Source: a bacterium
GTDB lineage: Bacteria; Bacillota; Bacilli; Lactobacillales; Streptococcaceae
DNA length: 64,000 nt
NCBI GenBank assembly: GCA_905221105.1
Contig: CAJNBW010000001.1
Location: forward strand, 248,001 to 312,000
Direction of reading: 5' to 3'
The notes below the pieces were generated by a model that did not search any database, was not told the DNA's origin, and worked only from the letters and a program-made list of their open reading frames with translations. This document shows positions 18,693-25,962 of the stretch, piece by piece (within the stretch, counting starts at the first letter, position 1; the number at the start of each line of letters is the position of its first letter). The position numbers and the translations under genes were made by a program.

Positions 18693-19872
18693 TCTCACTA
18701 CCCATAAATGCTTTCAAGCGACTAACTGCTTCTTTAAGCGTGTCTAAGTCCGTCGCATAGCTGAGGCGCACATTTTCTGGCGCTCCAAAGCCTGCTCCTG
18801 TTACCAAGGCCACTTCGGCTTCTTCTAGGATAGCAGTTGTAAAGTCTGTCACATCCGTGTAGCCTTTCATCTCCATTGCCTTTTTGACATTTGGGAAGAG
18901 GTAAAAGGCTCCTTGCGGTTTGACAACTTCAAAACCAGGGACTTCACACAAGAGTGGATAAATGGTATTGAGACGTTCTTCAAATGCTTGACGCATGTTT
19001 TCCACAGTATATTGCTCTCCTGATAGAGCCTCAACTGCTGCATACTGAGCTACTGCTGACGGATTAGAGGTTGTTTGACCTGCAATCTTAGACATGGCAG
19101 CGATAATGTCTGCTTCTCCAACGGCATAGCCAATCCGCCAACCGGTCATGGCATAGGTTTTAGACACACCATTGATGACAACTGTTTGCTTACGAATTGC
19201 TTCAGATAGGCTAGAAATCGGTGTGAATTCATGACCATTATAGACCAAGCGCCCATAGATATCATCTGCTAGGATGAGAATATCATTTTCTACAGCCCAG
19301 TTTCCGATTGCCAAGAGTTCCTCACGGGTATAAATCATACCTGTCGGATTGGATGGCGAATTTAGCACCAAAACCTTGGTTTTGTCTGTGCGAGCTGCTT
19401 CCAACTGCTCTACAGTAACCTTAAAATGATTGTCTTCCTTAGCAGGAACAAAGACTGGCACACCTTCTGCCATCTTGACTTGGTCTCCATAGCTGACCCA
19501 GTAAGGGGTTGGGATGATAACCTCATCACCTGGATTGACCACAGCCATAAAGAAAGTATAGAGAGAATATTTGGCTCCAGCAGCGACTGTCACTTGATTT
19601 GGTGCAACAGAATAACCGTAAAAGCGCTCAAAGTAGCTATTGACCGCCGCCTTAAGCTCTGGCAGACCTGAGGTTACTGTATAAAAAGAAGCACGCCCAT
19701 CTCGAATCGATGCAATGGCGGCATCTTGGATATTTTTCGGAGTAGTGAAATCTGGCTCACCCAAGGTTAGAGACAGGATATCTCTTCCCTCAGCCTTGAG
19801 TGCTTTAGCACGGGCTCCAGCAGCCAAGGTCACACTTTCTTCCATTTCTAAAACACGGTTGGATAGTTTCAT
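18685..19872 (-). CDS. aspC: Class I pyridoxal-phosphate aminotransferase (aspartate type)
   Basis: A 395-residue fold-type I aminotransferase of the Ib subgroup. The cofactor lysine is K238 in SKTYAMTGWRIGY; NSPSNPTG (171-178) and the ADDIY block are typical, and the R-containing ENVRLSYA near the C-terminus binds the substrate carboxylate. It probably interconverts aspartate and oxaloacetate with glutamate. The ATG overlaps the stop of the upstream TseB-like gene by 4 nt, so the operon is tight, and asnS lies downstream. Confidence 0.93.
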   Translation of the reverse strand: MKLSNRVLEMEESVTLAAGARAKALKAEGRDILSLTLGEPDFTTPKNIQDAAIASIRDGRASFYTVTSGLPELKAAVNSYFERFYGYSVAPNQVTVAAGAKYSLYTFFMAVVNPGDEVIIPTPYWVSYGDQVKMAEGVPVFVPAKEDNHFKVTVEQLEAARTDKTKVLVLNSPSNPTGMIYTREELLAIGNWAVENDILILADDIYGRLVYNGHEFTPISSLSEAIRKQTVVINGVSKTYAMTGWRIGYAVGEADIIAAMSKIAGQTTSNPSAVAQYAAVEALSGEQYTVENMRQAFEERLNTIYPLLCEVPGFEVVKPQGAFYLFPNVKKAMEMKGYTDVTDFTTAILEEAEVALVTGAGFGAPENVRLSYATDLDTLKEAVSRLKAFMGSEND

Positions 19873-20357
19873 AGGCCCTCCTTATTGACCAATGTTCCTG
19901 TTTCAAAATCTACTAGATAAAAATTAGAGCCTGACTTGACTTCCCAGATTGGCTTGTCTTGATAACGGCCAAAGGTAATCTTGTCAATCTCACCAGCTCC
20001 TTTTTCCTTAGAAACCGCTTCTGCTTTTTCTTGTGAAACACCTTGATTTAGCTGATAAACGTATATTTTATGGTCATCTTTCCCAATCAGGACAGCAAGT
20101 GCTTCTTGTTTTTTATTACGACCAAGAACGCTGTAATAAGATTCCAAGCCATTGTATAAGTCAACCTGATCAGCCTGCTCTAATCCTGCATACTGCTGAG
20201 CTAATTTTTCTCCTTCACTTTTAGCTGTTTGATAGGGTTTCATACTCAGAAACACTAGATACAGAAAGGAAGCACTGATAACCACAAACAAAATCGTCAT
20301 CCCTAGACCATACTGCCACAGTAGATTATTTTTTGCTTTGTTTTGTCTTTTTTTCAC
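19869..20357 (-). CDS. TseB/YpmB-like membrane protein (DUF5590)
   Basis: A 162-residue protein with a basic cytoplasmic start (MKKRQNKAKNN), one membrane segment at about residues 14-34 (YGLGMTILFVVISASFLYLVF), and an extracytoplasmic DUF5590/PepSY-like domain ending IWEVKSGSNFYLVDFETG. In Bacillus, the family member TseB (YpmB) influences cell-wall elongation through a penicillin-binding protein, and ypmB lies before aspB and asnS as this gene does here. That shared order makes orthology likely; the streptococcal function is inferred. Confidence 0.8.
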   Translation of the reverse strand: MKKRQNKAKNNLLWQYGLGMTILFVVISASFLYLVFLSMKPYQTAKSEGEKLAQQYAGLEQADQVDLYNGLESYYSVLGRNKKQEALAVLIGKDDHKIYVYQLNQGVSQEKAEAVSKEKGAGEIDKITFGRYQDKPIWEVKSGSNFYLVDFETGTLVNKEGL

Positions 20358-20363
20358 TCGTCT

Positions 20364-20392
20364 ATTTTACCATCTATTGGGCTTTATTACAA
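20364..20392 (-). promoter_or_regulatory. Predicted promoter of the tseB-aspC-VOC-asnS run
   Basis: TTGTAA, 17-bp spacer, TAAAAT with extended -10 (TGGTAAAAT). Because -10 ends 7 bp before the TseB-like ATG at 20357, this start would also leave almost no leader. Confidence 0.55.
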
Positions 20393-20404
20393 GTGAATGC
20401 AAGA

Positions 20405-20517
20405 ATACTCTTCGAAAACCTCTTCAAACCACGTCAGTTTTATCTGCAACCTCAAAGCTGTGCTTTGAGCAACCTGCGGCTAGCTTCCTAGTTTGCCCTT
20501 TGATTTTCATTGAGTAT
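20405..20517. repeat. BOX element with partial boxA and a boxB-like segment
   Basis: Starts ATACTCTTCGAAAACC and ends TTTTCATTGAGTAT. The middle carries the TCTGCAACCTCAAAGC boxB-type segment, while part of boxA (the CGTCGCCTTGCCGTA stretch) is missing. Confidence 0.88.
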
Positions 20518-20612
20518 AAGCAACCAATTCTATTTCTCCCTCCAAAGTAAACCGATTTTTCTTAGTTAAAACCGAGCAGGAAAAGTAAAAACAGCTCCAA
20601 AATCAACCTATT

Positions 20613-20641
20613 AAAAAACCTGAGCTTGGCACTCAAGTTTT
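20613..20641 (-). terminator. Terminator after the MFS transporter gene
   Basis: Minus-strand stem AACTTGAG / CTCAGGTT (one G-T pair), loop TGCCAAG-like, then T6. Confidence 0.75.
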
Positions 20642-20657
20642 CGTAAATTTTTTTAAT

Positions 20658-21854
20658 TTATAAAATCACTTTATCATCCATTCTTTTAGCCATTTTTCCT
20701 AAAAAGATAGGTAGTAAAAGGCCAATCATGACTAAAAAGAAGCCTAGATAAAGAAATGTTAGCACAAAGCCTAAATGGTCAATCAACCAGCCTGTCAGCG
20801 GGAAGAAGACAATCATACTAAGGCTAAACATCATAGAGTAGACACTCAGCATGGTTGCCCTTACTTCGCTTGGGAGCCACTCTTGCAAATCATTGTCAAA
20901 AATTGGCTGAAAAAGAGCATATAGAGCATTACTAATCAAATAAATCAAAATATAGATTAGAGGTGTTCCAAAGTAGGACAGCATATAGGTGACTCCAGTC
21001 AGTAGGACGAGGATAGGGAAAAGCTTCAAGGCAGCATAGTTCTTTCCAATCTTACTCGCTAGATAGACTGCGACGATATTTAAGAGACTACCAAGTAGCA
21101 TAACTGCTGAAATTTGCCAACCACTTAAATCTGGTAACTGATTTTGATAGTAAAAATAAAACATGCACATGAGTGTTCCGACAATCTGAGACAAAATCAT
21201 CCAGTTTAAAAGCATGGGATTTCTCTTCAACTCATCCTTAACAGTCCAAATAATTTGTTTCATGGTCACACTATCAGCTTTTTCTACTTTGACACTTGGT
21301 TCTTTCAGCATCCAAATCAGGAAAAGAACTATGATAGAAGTCGCAATCATGATATAGTAGGTCAGGTGCAATTGGCCATGAACGAAAAATCCTGCCAACA
21401 CTGTTCCCAAAGACTGAGTTCCTTCTGACACTCCTGATAGGAAGCTTGAAATGGATAGGTAACGCTCCTTTAGTCCAGCCTCTACAGCCGAGTCATAGAC
21501 CATTGCTGCGCTTGTTCCTGAATCAAAATTATAAGATAAGGCACTCACCGCCATAGCTAGTGCATAAATCCAAAAATTTCCCTGCCCAGCCAACATGAGA
21601 ATGGAAGACACAATCCCTGCTATTCGACTTAAATAAAGGTTGGTTTTATAGGAATAGCGGTCAGCTAACATACCAGATGGAATTTCACAGAGAAGACTGG
21701 TCGTATGAAAAATACTTTCCAGAAGTCCAATCTGCCAAAGAGACATTCCGTTTTGACTGAGAAAGAGAATCCAAAAACTGGTAATCCCTAAAAATGCAAA
21801 AAACTCAACTCCAGCCATCAGGCCAATATTTTTCCGATAATTTCTTATTAACAT
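20658..21854 (-). CDS. Major facilitator superfamily transporter
   Basis: A 398-residue polytopic protein with about twelve hydrophobic segments. The MFS loop signature is seen after TM2 as PSGMLADRYSYK, and a second conserved ending block is FFPLTGWLIDHLG. The substrate is not recognisable; relatives are efflux carriers. An upstream ATG at 21899 is possible, but ATG 21852-21854 has AAAGGAG upstream and begins at the natural cytoplasmic MLIRNYRKN start. It has its own terminator and no co-directional neighbour in close range. Confidence 0.85.
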   Translation of the reverse strand: MLIRNYRKNIGLMAGVEFFAFLGITSFWILFLSQNGMSLWQIGLLESIFHTTSLLCEIPSGMLADRYSYKTNLYLSRIAGIVSSILMLAGQGNFWIYALAMAVSALSYNFDSGTSAAMVYDSAVEAGLKERYLSISSFLSGVSEGTQSLGTVLAGFFVHGQLHLTYYIMIATSIIVLFLIWMLKEPSVKVEKADSVTMKQIIWTVKDELKRNPMLLNWMILSQIVGTLMCMFYFYYQNQLPDLSGWQISAVMLLGSLLNIVAVYLASKIGKNYAALKLFPILVLLTGVTYMLSYFGTPLIYILIYLISNALYALFQPIFDNDLQEWLPSEVRATMLSVYSMMFSLSMIVFFPLTGWLIDHLGFVLTFLYLGFFLVMIGLLLPIFLGKMAKRMDDKVIL

Positions 21855-22076
21855 CTTTTCTCCTTTAACAAGTGTATTATTATTTCTTTTGTTCGTCACT
21901 TGTTAATCTTTGCCTTACATAATCTCCACCCCTTTTTAGATGCATTCTTCAATGCCATTATTGTTCCTTTAATGATTTATGAAATGATACCGGAAAATAG
22001 CTGTTCTGCGCTTTCTATTTCGAGTTTTCTCGTTTATTTTAGCACTTATGTCATCATATTACAAGAGAATATAGGA

Positions 22077-22096
22077 ATACTCTTCGAAAATCAAAT
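22077..22096. repeat. Truncated BOX end
   Basis: AATACTCTTCGAAAATCAAA matches the first part of a BOX element; the rest is absent. It lies between the divergent MFS and FMN reductase genes. Confidence 0.6.
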
Positions 22097-22164
22097 GCAT
22101 TCCAGTCGTAAGTAACTAGAGTTTCTGTGATTTTATAATTTCAAATAAACTCTGAGCAAATTTC

Positions 22165-22193
22165 TTGCAAGTCCTTTTGTTTTGTTGTAATAT
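22165..22193 (+). promoter_or_regulatory. Predicted promoter of the FMN reductase gene
   Basis: TTGCAA, 17-bp spacer, TAATAT, leaving a leader of about 45 nt with an AAAGGAG site. Confidence 0.65.
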
Positions 22194-22245
22194 ATTTTAT
22201 AACAACGAGAGACTTCTCGGAAATTTAAGAAAAAGGAGACACATC

Positions 22246-22794
22246 ATGTCTAAAAAAGTATTATTTATCGTCGGATCACTACGTCAAGGTTCTTTCAACC
22301 ACCAAATGGCCCTTGAAGCTGAGAAAGCACTTGCTGGCAAAGCGGAAGTTAGCTACCTCGATTATTCAGCTGTTCCTCTCTTCAGCCAAGATTTGGAAGT
22401 TCTAACTCACCCAGCTGTAGCGGCTGCTCGTGAAGCAGTTCTGGCTGCGGATGCCATCTGGATCTTCTCTCCAGTCTACAACTTCTCTATCCCTGGTACA
22501 GTGAAAAACTTGCTTGACTGGCTATCTCGTGCCCTTGACTTGTCTGATACACGTGGCGCTTCTGCCCTTCAAGACAAGTTTGTCACCGTATCATCTGTAG
22601 CCAATGCAGGTCACGATCAACTCTTCGCTATTTACAAAGACCTCTTGCCATTTATCCGTACACAAGTCGTTGGAGACTTTACTGCCGCACGTGTTAATGA
22701 CTCTGCCTGGGCAGATGGAAAATTGGTTCTGGAAGAATCAGTCCTAAACTCACTTGACAAACAAGCGGAAGACTTGGTCAATGCGATCAAATAA
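22246..22794 (+). CDS. NAD(P)H-dependent FMN reductase-like flavoprotein
   Basis: A 182-residue flavodoxin-fold protein: KKVLFIVGSLRQGSFNHQMA binds the FMN phosphate, and SPVYNFSIPGTVKNLLDW is the conserved FMN/NADPH reductase block. It probably reduces flavin or quinones in the cytoplasm and may protect against oxidative stress. The ATG at 22246 follows AAAAAGGAGA and is preferred over an upstream in-frame ATG that lies at the promoter. Monocistronic, with its own promoter and terminator, on the opposite strand from its neighbours. Confidence 0.88.
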   Translation: MSKKVLFIVGSLRQGSFNHQMALEAEKALAGKAEVSYLDYSAVPLFSQDLEVLTHPAVAAAREAVLAADAIWIFSPVYNFSIPGTVKNLLDWLSRALDLSDTRGASALQDKFVTVSSVANAGHDQLFAIYKDLLPFIRTQVVGDFTAARVNDSAWADGKLVLEESVLNSLDKQAEDLVNAIK

Positions 22795-22808
22795 CCAATA
22801 TAATAAAA

Positions 22809-22859
22809 GCGAACAAGACTACTTTTCTGACACTCAGAAGACTAGCTTGTTCACTTTTT
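22809..22859 (+). terminator. Terminator after the FMN reductase gene
   Basis: Outer stem GCGAACAAG / CTTGTTCAC with inner pairing TTCTGA / TCAGAA, followed by T5. Confidence 0.7.
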
Positions 22860-22904
22860 ATATTTAAGGTTAGACTTTTGTCCCCGACTCTTTTCTCCTA
22901 TCTT

Positions 22905-23633
22905 CTATACTTCCTTTACAAAAACCAATTCCTGTGGTTGGGACAGATCCTCTCTGTAGACAAATCCTACAAAGCTTAAGCGACGTGCTTCCTCCACTGT
23001 TTGTACTTGATTTTCTATCAGAGCTGTTAGGAAGGCTCCACGCGCTTTCTTGGAAATGGTTGAGTGAATCTTCAGCTGACCACCTTTATCCTCCATAAAT
23101 TTGAAGGTTACCATCTTTTCTCTGATTTCCTTAGAAAATACAGTCTCAAACTCGGATGACAAGAGAGAGAAAATCACTTCTTCCTTCTTCAGAGCTTCAT
23201 CATAGGCTGCCTTCCAATGGCTCTTCAAAGTCTTACCAGCCACTTTTAACTTCATCAAAAAGTCCAAACGGTGAGGTGCCATAGGTGACAAGGCTGGAAC
23301 AACGCCATACAAAGCCGAGGTAATGAAGACATGATTTTCAAGATAGACTTGTTCTGCCTCGGTCAACTTATCTCTCTTGATATGGCGGTACATGAGCCCA
23401 TCAAAAAGTTTCAAGGCTGGGTAGTGTTGAGCAGTTTGCGTTTTTAAAGCTTGGATATTTTGAAATTCTTCCGCCGCCTTATCGGCTGATACCTTGTAAA
23501 AACTCTCCAATTGACTAGCAGAATAGAGGGCCAAGGCATCAAGTACAGCCTGACTTTCTGGTTTTAAAGGAGCGGCTTCAATACTAGGCAAATCTGTGTT
23601 CATTTCTTTTGCTGTTGGGATTAAAATTTTCAT
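22905..23633 (-). CDS. yaaA: YaaA-family peroxide stress protein
   Basis: A 242-residue protein of the UPF0246/YaaA family, whose E. coli member limits free iron and DNA damage during peroxide stress. Recognisable blocks are MKILIPTAKEM at the start, FDGLMYRHIK in the middle, and KKARGAFLTALIENQ toward the end. It is cytoplasmic. No ribosome binding site precedes the ATG; a promoter ends 6 bp upstream, which suggests a leaderless transcript. Confidence 0.9.
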   Translation of the reverse strand: MKILIPTAKEMNTDLPSIEAAPLKPESQAVLDALALYSASQLESFYKVSADKAAEEFQNIQALKTQTAQHYPALKLFDGLMYRHIKRDKLTEAEQVYLENHVFITSALYGVVPALSPMAPHRLDFLMKLKVAGKTLKSHWKAAYDEALKKEEVIFSLLSSEFETVFSKEIREKMVTFKFMEDKGGQLKIHSTISKKARGAFLTALIENQVQTVEEARRLSFVGFVYREDLSQPQELVFVKEV

Positions 23634-23639
23634 ATTGAT

Positions 23640-23668
23640 AGTGTAGCATATTTTTTAGCTACTACCAA
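23640..23668 (-). promoter_or_regulatory. Predicted yaaA promoter adjacent to the start codon
   Basis: TTGGTA, 17-bp spacer, extended -10 TGCTACACT, then ATCAAT and the yaaA ATG. The expected start site coincides with the A of ATG. Confidence 0.55.
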
Positions 23669-23712
23669 GAAATTCATTTGAAAAGAAACCAGAAAAAGCT
23701 TTAAAAATCAGA

Positions 23713-23763
23713 AAAACGCATCATATCAGGTGTTGCATGCAAAACCTTGATACAGTGCGTTTT
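23713..23763. other. Stem-loop between yaaA and the downstream membrane protein gene
   Basis: Arms AAAACGCA (23713-23720) and TGCGTTTT (23756-23763) with inner pairing TATCAGGT / ACCTTGATA. It could be a two-way terminator for the 23823-25418 gene or a small repeat; a further GCGTTTTT lies at about 23802. Confidence 0.5.
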
Positions 23764-23822
23764 ATCATGGCAAGATTTACTTCATTTTTTCCTGAAATTG
23801 CGTTTTTATCCGTCCTCTTCTC

Positions 23823-25418
23823 TTACTGCACTTTAAATGTCTTGAGATAATTGTCTTTACCTACTTGACCTTCAAAGTTTTTACCATTTTCTAGGTAAGG
23901 AAGTTCATCAGATACAGAAGCCTTGACCTTGTATATCTTGCCATCAACTTTAAAGAAGTAGACGGTATCTCCCTTGATAACAGCTGATTTGAGGTCTGCT
24001 ACCACACCCTTGATGCTTTCTGTTGTTGCATTGTCAATTTCAAGGTCGTTTTTATTAGCGTACTTGCTGAGTAGCTCTTCCACTGTCGTAGCTACGATAA
24101 CATTTTGGTACTCAACTGCGTCTACCAGAGCATACTCTTTGACAAGGCCAGCATTGTCCTTCAAGCCCATGATGTAGAGAGGCTTGTCATTGAGGTTGAT
24201 GAGGATTGGGAAGGTTGCCTTGTAGGATTTCTCCTGGACAGCACCTTCTGCTGATTCACGGGCTGATTCTTCGGTCGCTGAAGCCAAGCTATACTTAGTG
24301 ATTTCTCCTGTTCGCATATTTTCTAGGATGAAGCCAAGATTACTTTCATCTGCATTAGCCGATGTCACACCTGTGTAGAGGTAGATGTCATTACCGATAG
24401 ACAAATAATTATATCCCTTGGTAGTCTGGGTCACGTTTTTCTTGGAAATCATGGCATTCCAGAACCCGTCCTTGTACTTGCCGTTGTAGTTGATTTGCTC
24501 AATAGTTTCCTCAGCTGGATAGACCCTGTCCACCCATTCTGGAACATCTGATAGGCTGTATTCCTTGGTTTCTCCATTTGTGGCATCCAAGATAATGACT
24601 GAAACAGGACGAGGGACCGCAAGCCCAAATTGCTTTTGGTAAACCGTTGCTACATAGAAAGGATTACCCTCATCGTCCACCTCGAAAGATGGAGTCTTGA
24701 AGATTTTGGTCGGGTACTTAAAACGCAGGTGACGTTTGACATCACGGTTAAAATACTCCGAGTCCGAATACTTGATTGGTGTCTTCAAGTCCACCAAGTC
24801 CGCATTACCAGTTACCATGTCCACCTTGATATACTCGCCGATTCCCTTGGCTTGATTATTAAACCACTTGATAGGGTCTGCGTATTCTAGTGGCGTAACC
24901 CGATAAGGTTTCCCATCAATCGTCAATTGAGTATAGGTATCTGCCGCTACGTACTGCGACACCTTATCCGTTAGGGAACCCAAGTAGCGGTCACCAATTT
25001 TTTCAGCAGTACTTCTATCTAATATTGGAACCTTACTGGTGTCAGTCTTAGGAAATTCAGTAAAGTCTTTTTCCGTAACCGTGACTACATTGGCATAATT
25101 TTTAGCCTGAAAAATGCTAGAAGTCACCAAGGAAACCAAGGCTGCTAAGAGAAGAATGCCTCCAATAGAAGCTAAAAGGATTTTCCCTAACCGATTGATT
25201 TTGAAACCCTCAAGATTTAAGGCAGCTTCCGCCTTGCCGTGGCGCACATGAACCGTTTTGACCAGATTGATTCCCTTGCCAAAGCCAAATAAGACTGCCA
25301 CAACTAACAAATGCCCACAGAGGAAGAAGAGAAATTCCCAGCTGGTCAGGTTAAGGGGCGGTAAAAAGATATACCAGGTCGTTGCGATAAAAATAAGTTC
25401 AAAGATTATCCGTTTCAT
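23823..25418 (-). CDS. Conserved membrane-anchored protein of unknown function
   Basis: A 531-residue protein with three hydrophobic segments near the N-terminus (about residues 5-20, 28-48 and 80-103), followed by a large extracytoplasmic region of about 420 residues. That region contains repeated sequences reminiscent of PepSY-like units (for example GEYIKVDMVTGNADLVDL and FILENMRTGEITKYSLA). I do not recognise an enzymatic motif. It follows the deformylase-like gene by 11 nt, so the pair is co-transcribed. A role at the cell surface is a guess from topology only. Confidence 0.75.
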   Translation of the reverse strand: MKRIIFELIFIATTWYIFLPPLNLTSWEFLFFLCGHLLVVAVLFGFGKGINLVKTVHVRHGKAEAALNLEGFKINRLGKILLASIGGILLLAALVSLVTSSIFQAKNYANVVTVTEKDFTEFPKTDTSKVPILDRSTAEKIGDRYLGSLTDKVSQYVAADTYTQLTIDGKPYRVTPLEYADPIKWFNNQAKGIGEYIKVDMVTGNADLVDLKTPIKYSDSEYFNRDVKRHLRFKYPTKIFKTPSFEVDDEGNPFYVATVYQKQFGLAVPRPVSVIILDATNGETKEYSLSDVPEWVDRVYPAEETIEQINYNGKYKDGFWNAMISKKNVTQTTKGYNYLSIGNDIYLYTGVTSANADESNLGFILENMRTGEITKYSLASATEESARESAEGAVQEKSYKATFPILINLNDKPLYIMGLKDNAGLVKEYALVDAVEYQNVIVATTVEELLSKYANKNDLEIDNATTESIKGVVADLKSAVIKGDTVYFFKVDGKIYKVKASVSDELPYLENGKNFEGQVGKDNYLKTFKVQ

Positions 25419-25429
25419 TTGCTTTCCTC

Positions 25430-25840
25430 CTAAATAATTCGTCCTTCCAAGTGATCCAGTTCATGCTGGCAAATCTGAGCCGGGAAACCTGTCAAGGTAA
25501 TGGTCTGTTCCTGCCACTTGCTGTCACGATAAGCAACCCTTATGGTTTCATAGCGGGTCGTCGGTCGAACCCCAGCCAAGGACAAACATCCTTCCTCTGT
25601 CTCATAAGGTCCTTCAAAGGACAGGAGCACTGGGTTAAACATAACCACAGGAACCAAGCCAAGATTAAAGATAATCACGCGCTTCTGCACTCCAATCATA
25701 TTGGCAGCCAGACCAACACAGGTATCACGGTTTGCTAAGAGTGTATCCTGCAAATCTCTGGCAAGATACAGATCATCCTGACTTGCCGGCTGAGATACCT
25801 GAGATAAAAACAAAATATCCTTCACAATTTTCTTTTCCAC
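25430..25840 (-). CDS. def: Peptide deformylase-like protein
   Basis: A 136-residue deformylase-fold protein. The zinc ligands are present: C85 in EEGCLSL, and H126/H130 with catalytic E127 in QHELDHLEG. The first motif, normally ending in glutamine (GxGxAAxQ), reads GLAANMIG here with M48 in that place. Pneumococcus has two def genes and this form corresponds to the shorter, non-essential one as I recall; activity is uncertain. It uses a GTG start preceded by AGAGGAG. Confidence 0.85.
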   Translation of the reverse strand: MEKKIVKDILFLSQVSQPASQDDLYLARDLQDTLLANRDTCVGLAANMIGVQKRVIIFNLGLVPVVMFNPVLLSFEGPYETEEGCLSLAGVRPTTRYETIRVAYRDSKWQEQTITLTGFPAQICQHELDHLEGRII

Positions 25841-25878
25841 TTCCTCACACTCCTCTTGCTTTTTACTATATTATAGCA

Positions 25879-25906
25879 ATTATAGCACAAAAGACGATAA
25901 CTGCAA
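25879..25906 (-). promoter_or_regulatory. Predicted promoter of the deformylase-like gene
   Basis: TTGCAG, 16-bp spacer, TATAAT with extended -10 TGCTATAAT; a second TATAAT lies 9 bp downstream. Confidence 0.6.
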
Positions 25907-25925
25907 GCCCTTTCCCCTAACTGTA

Positions 25926-25952
25926 GCAAAAAGCCATCCGAAGATGACTTTC
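25926..25952 (-). terminator. Terminator of the 700-residue surface protein gene
   Basis: Minus-strand stem AAAGTCATC / GGATGGCTTT with T-run. It is almost identical to the terminator at 28174-28200. Confidence 0.8.
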
Positions 25953-25962
25953 TTTGCTACTC

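Noticed and set aside
21900..22115. 71-codon plus-strand frame before the FMN reductase
   Set aside because: It runs into a BOX fragment, has no family features or ribosome binding site, and is probably chance.
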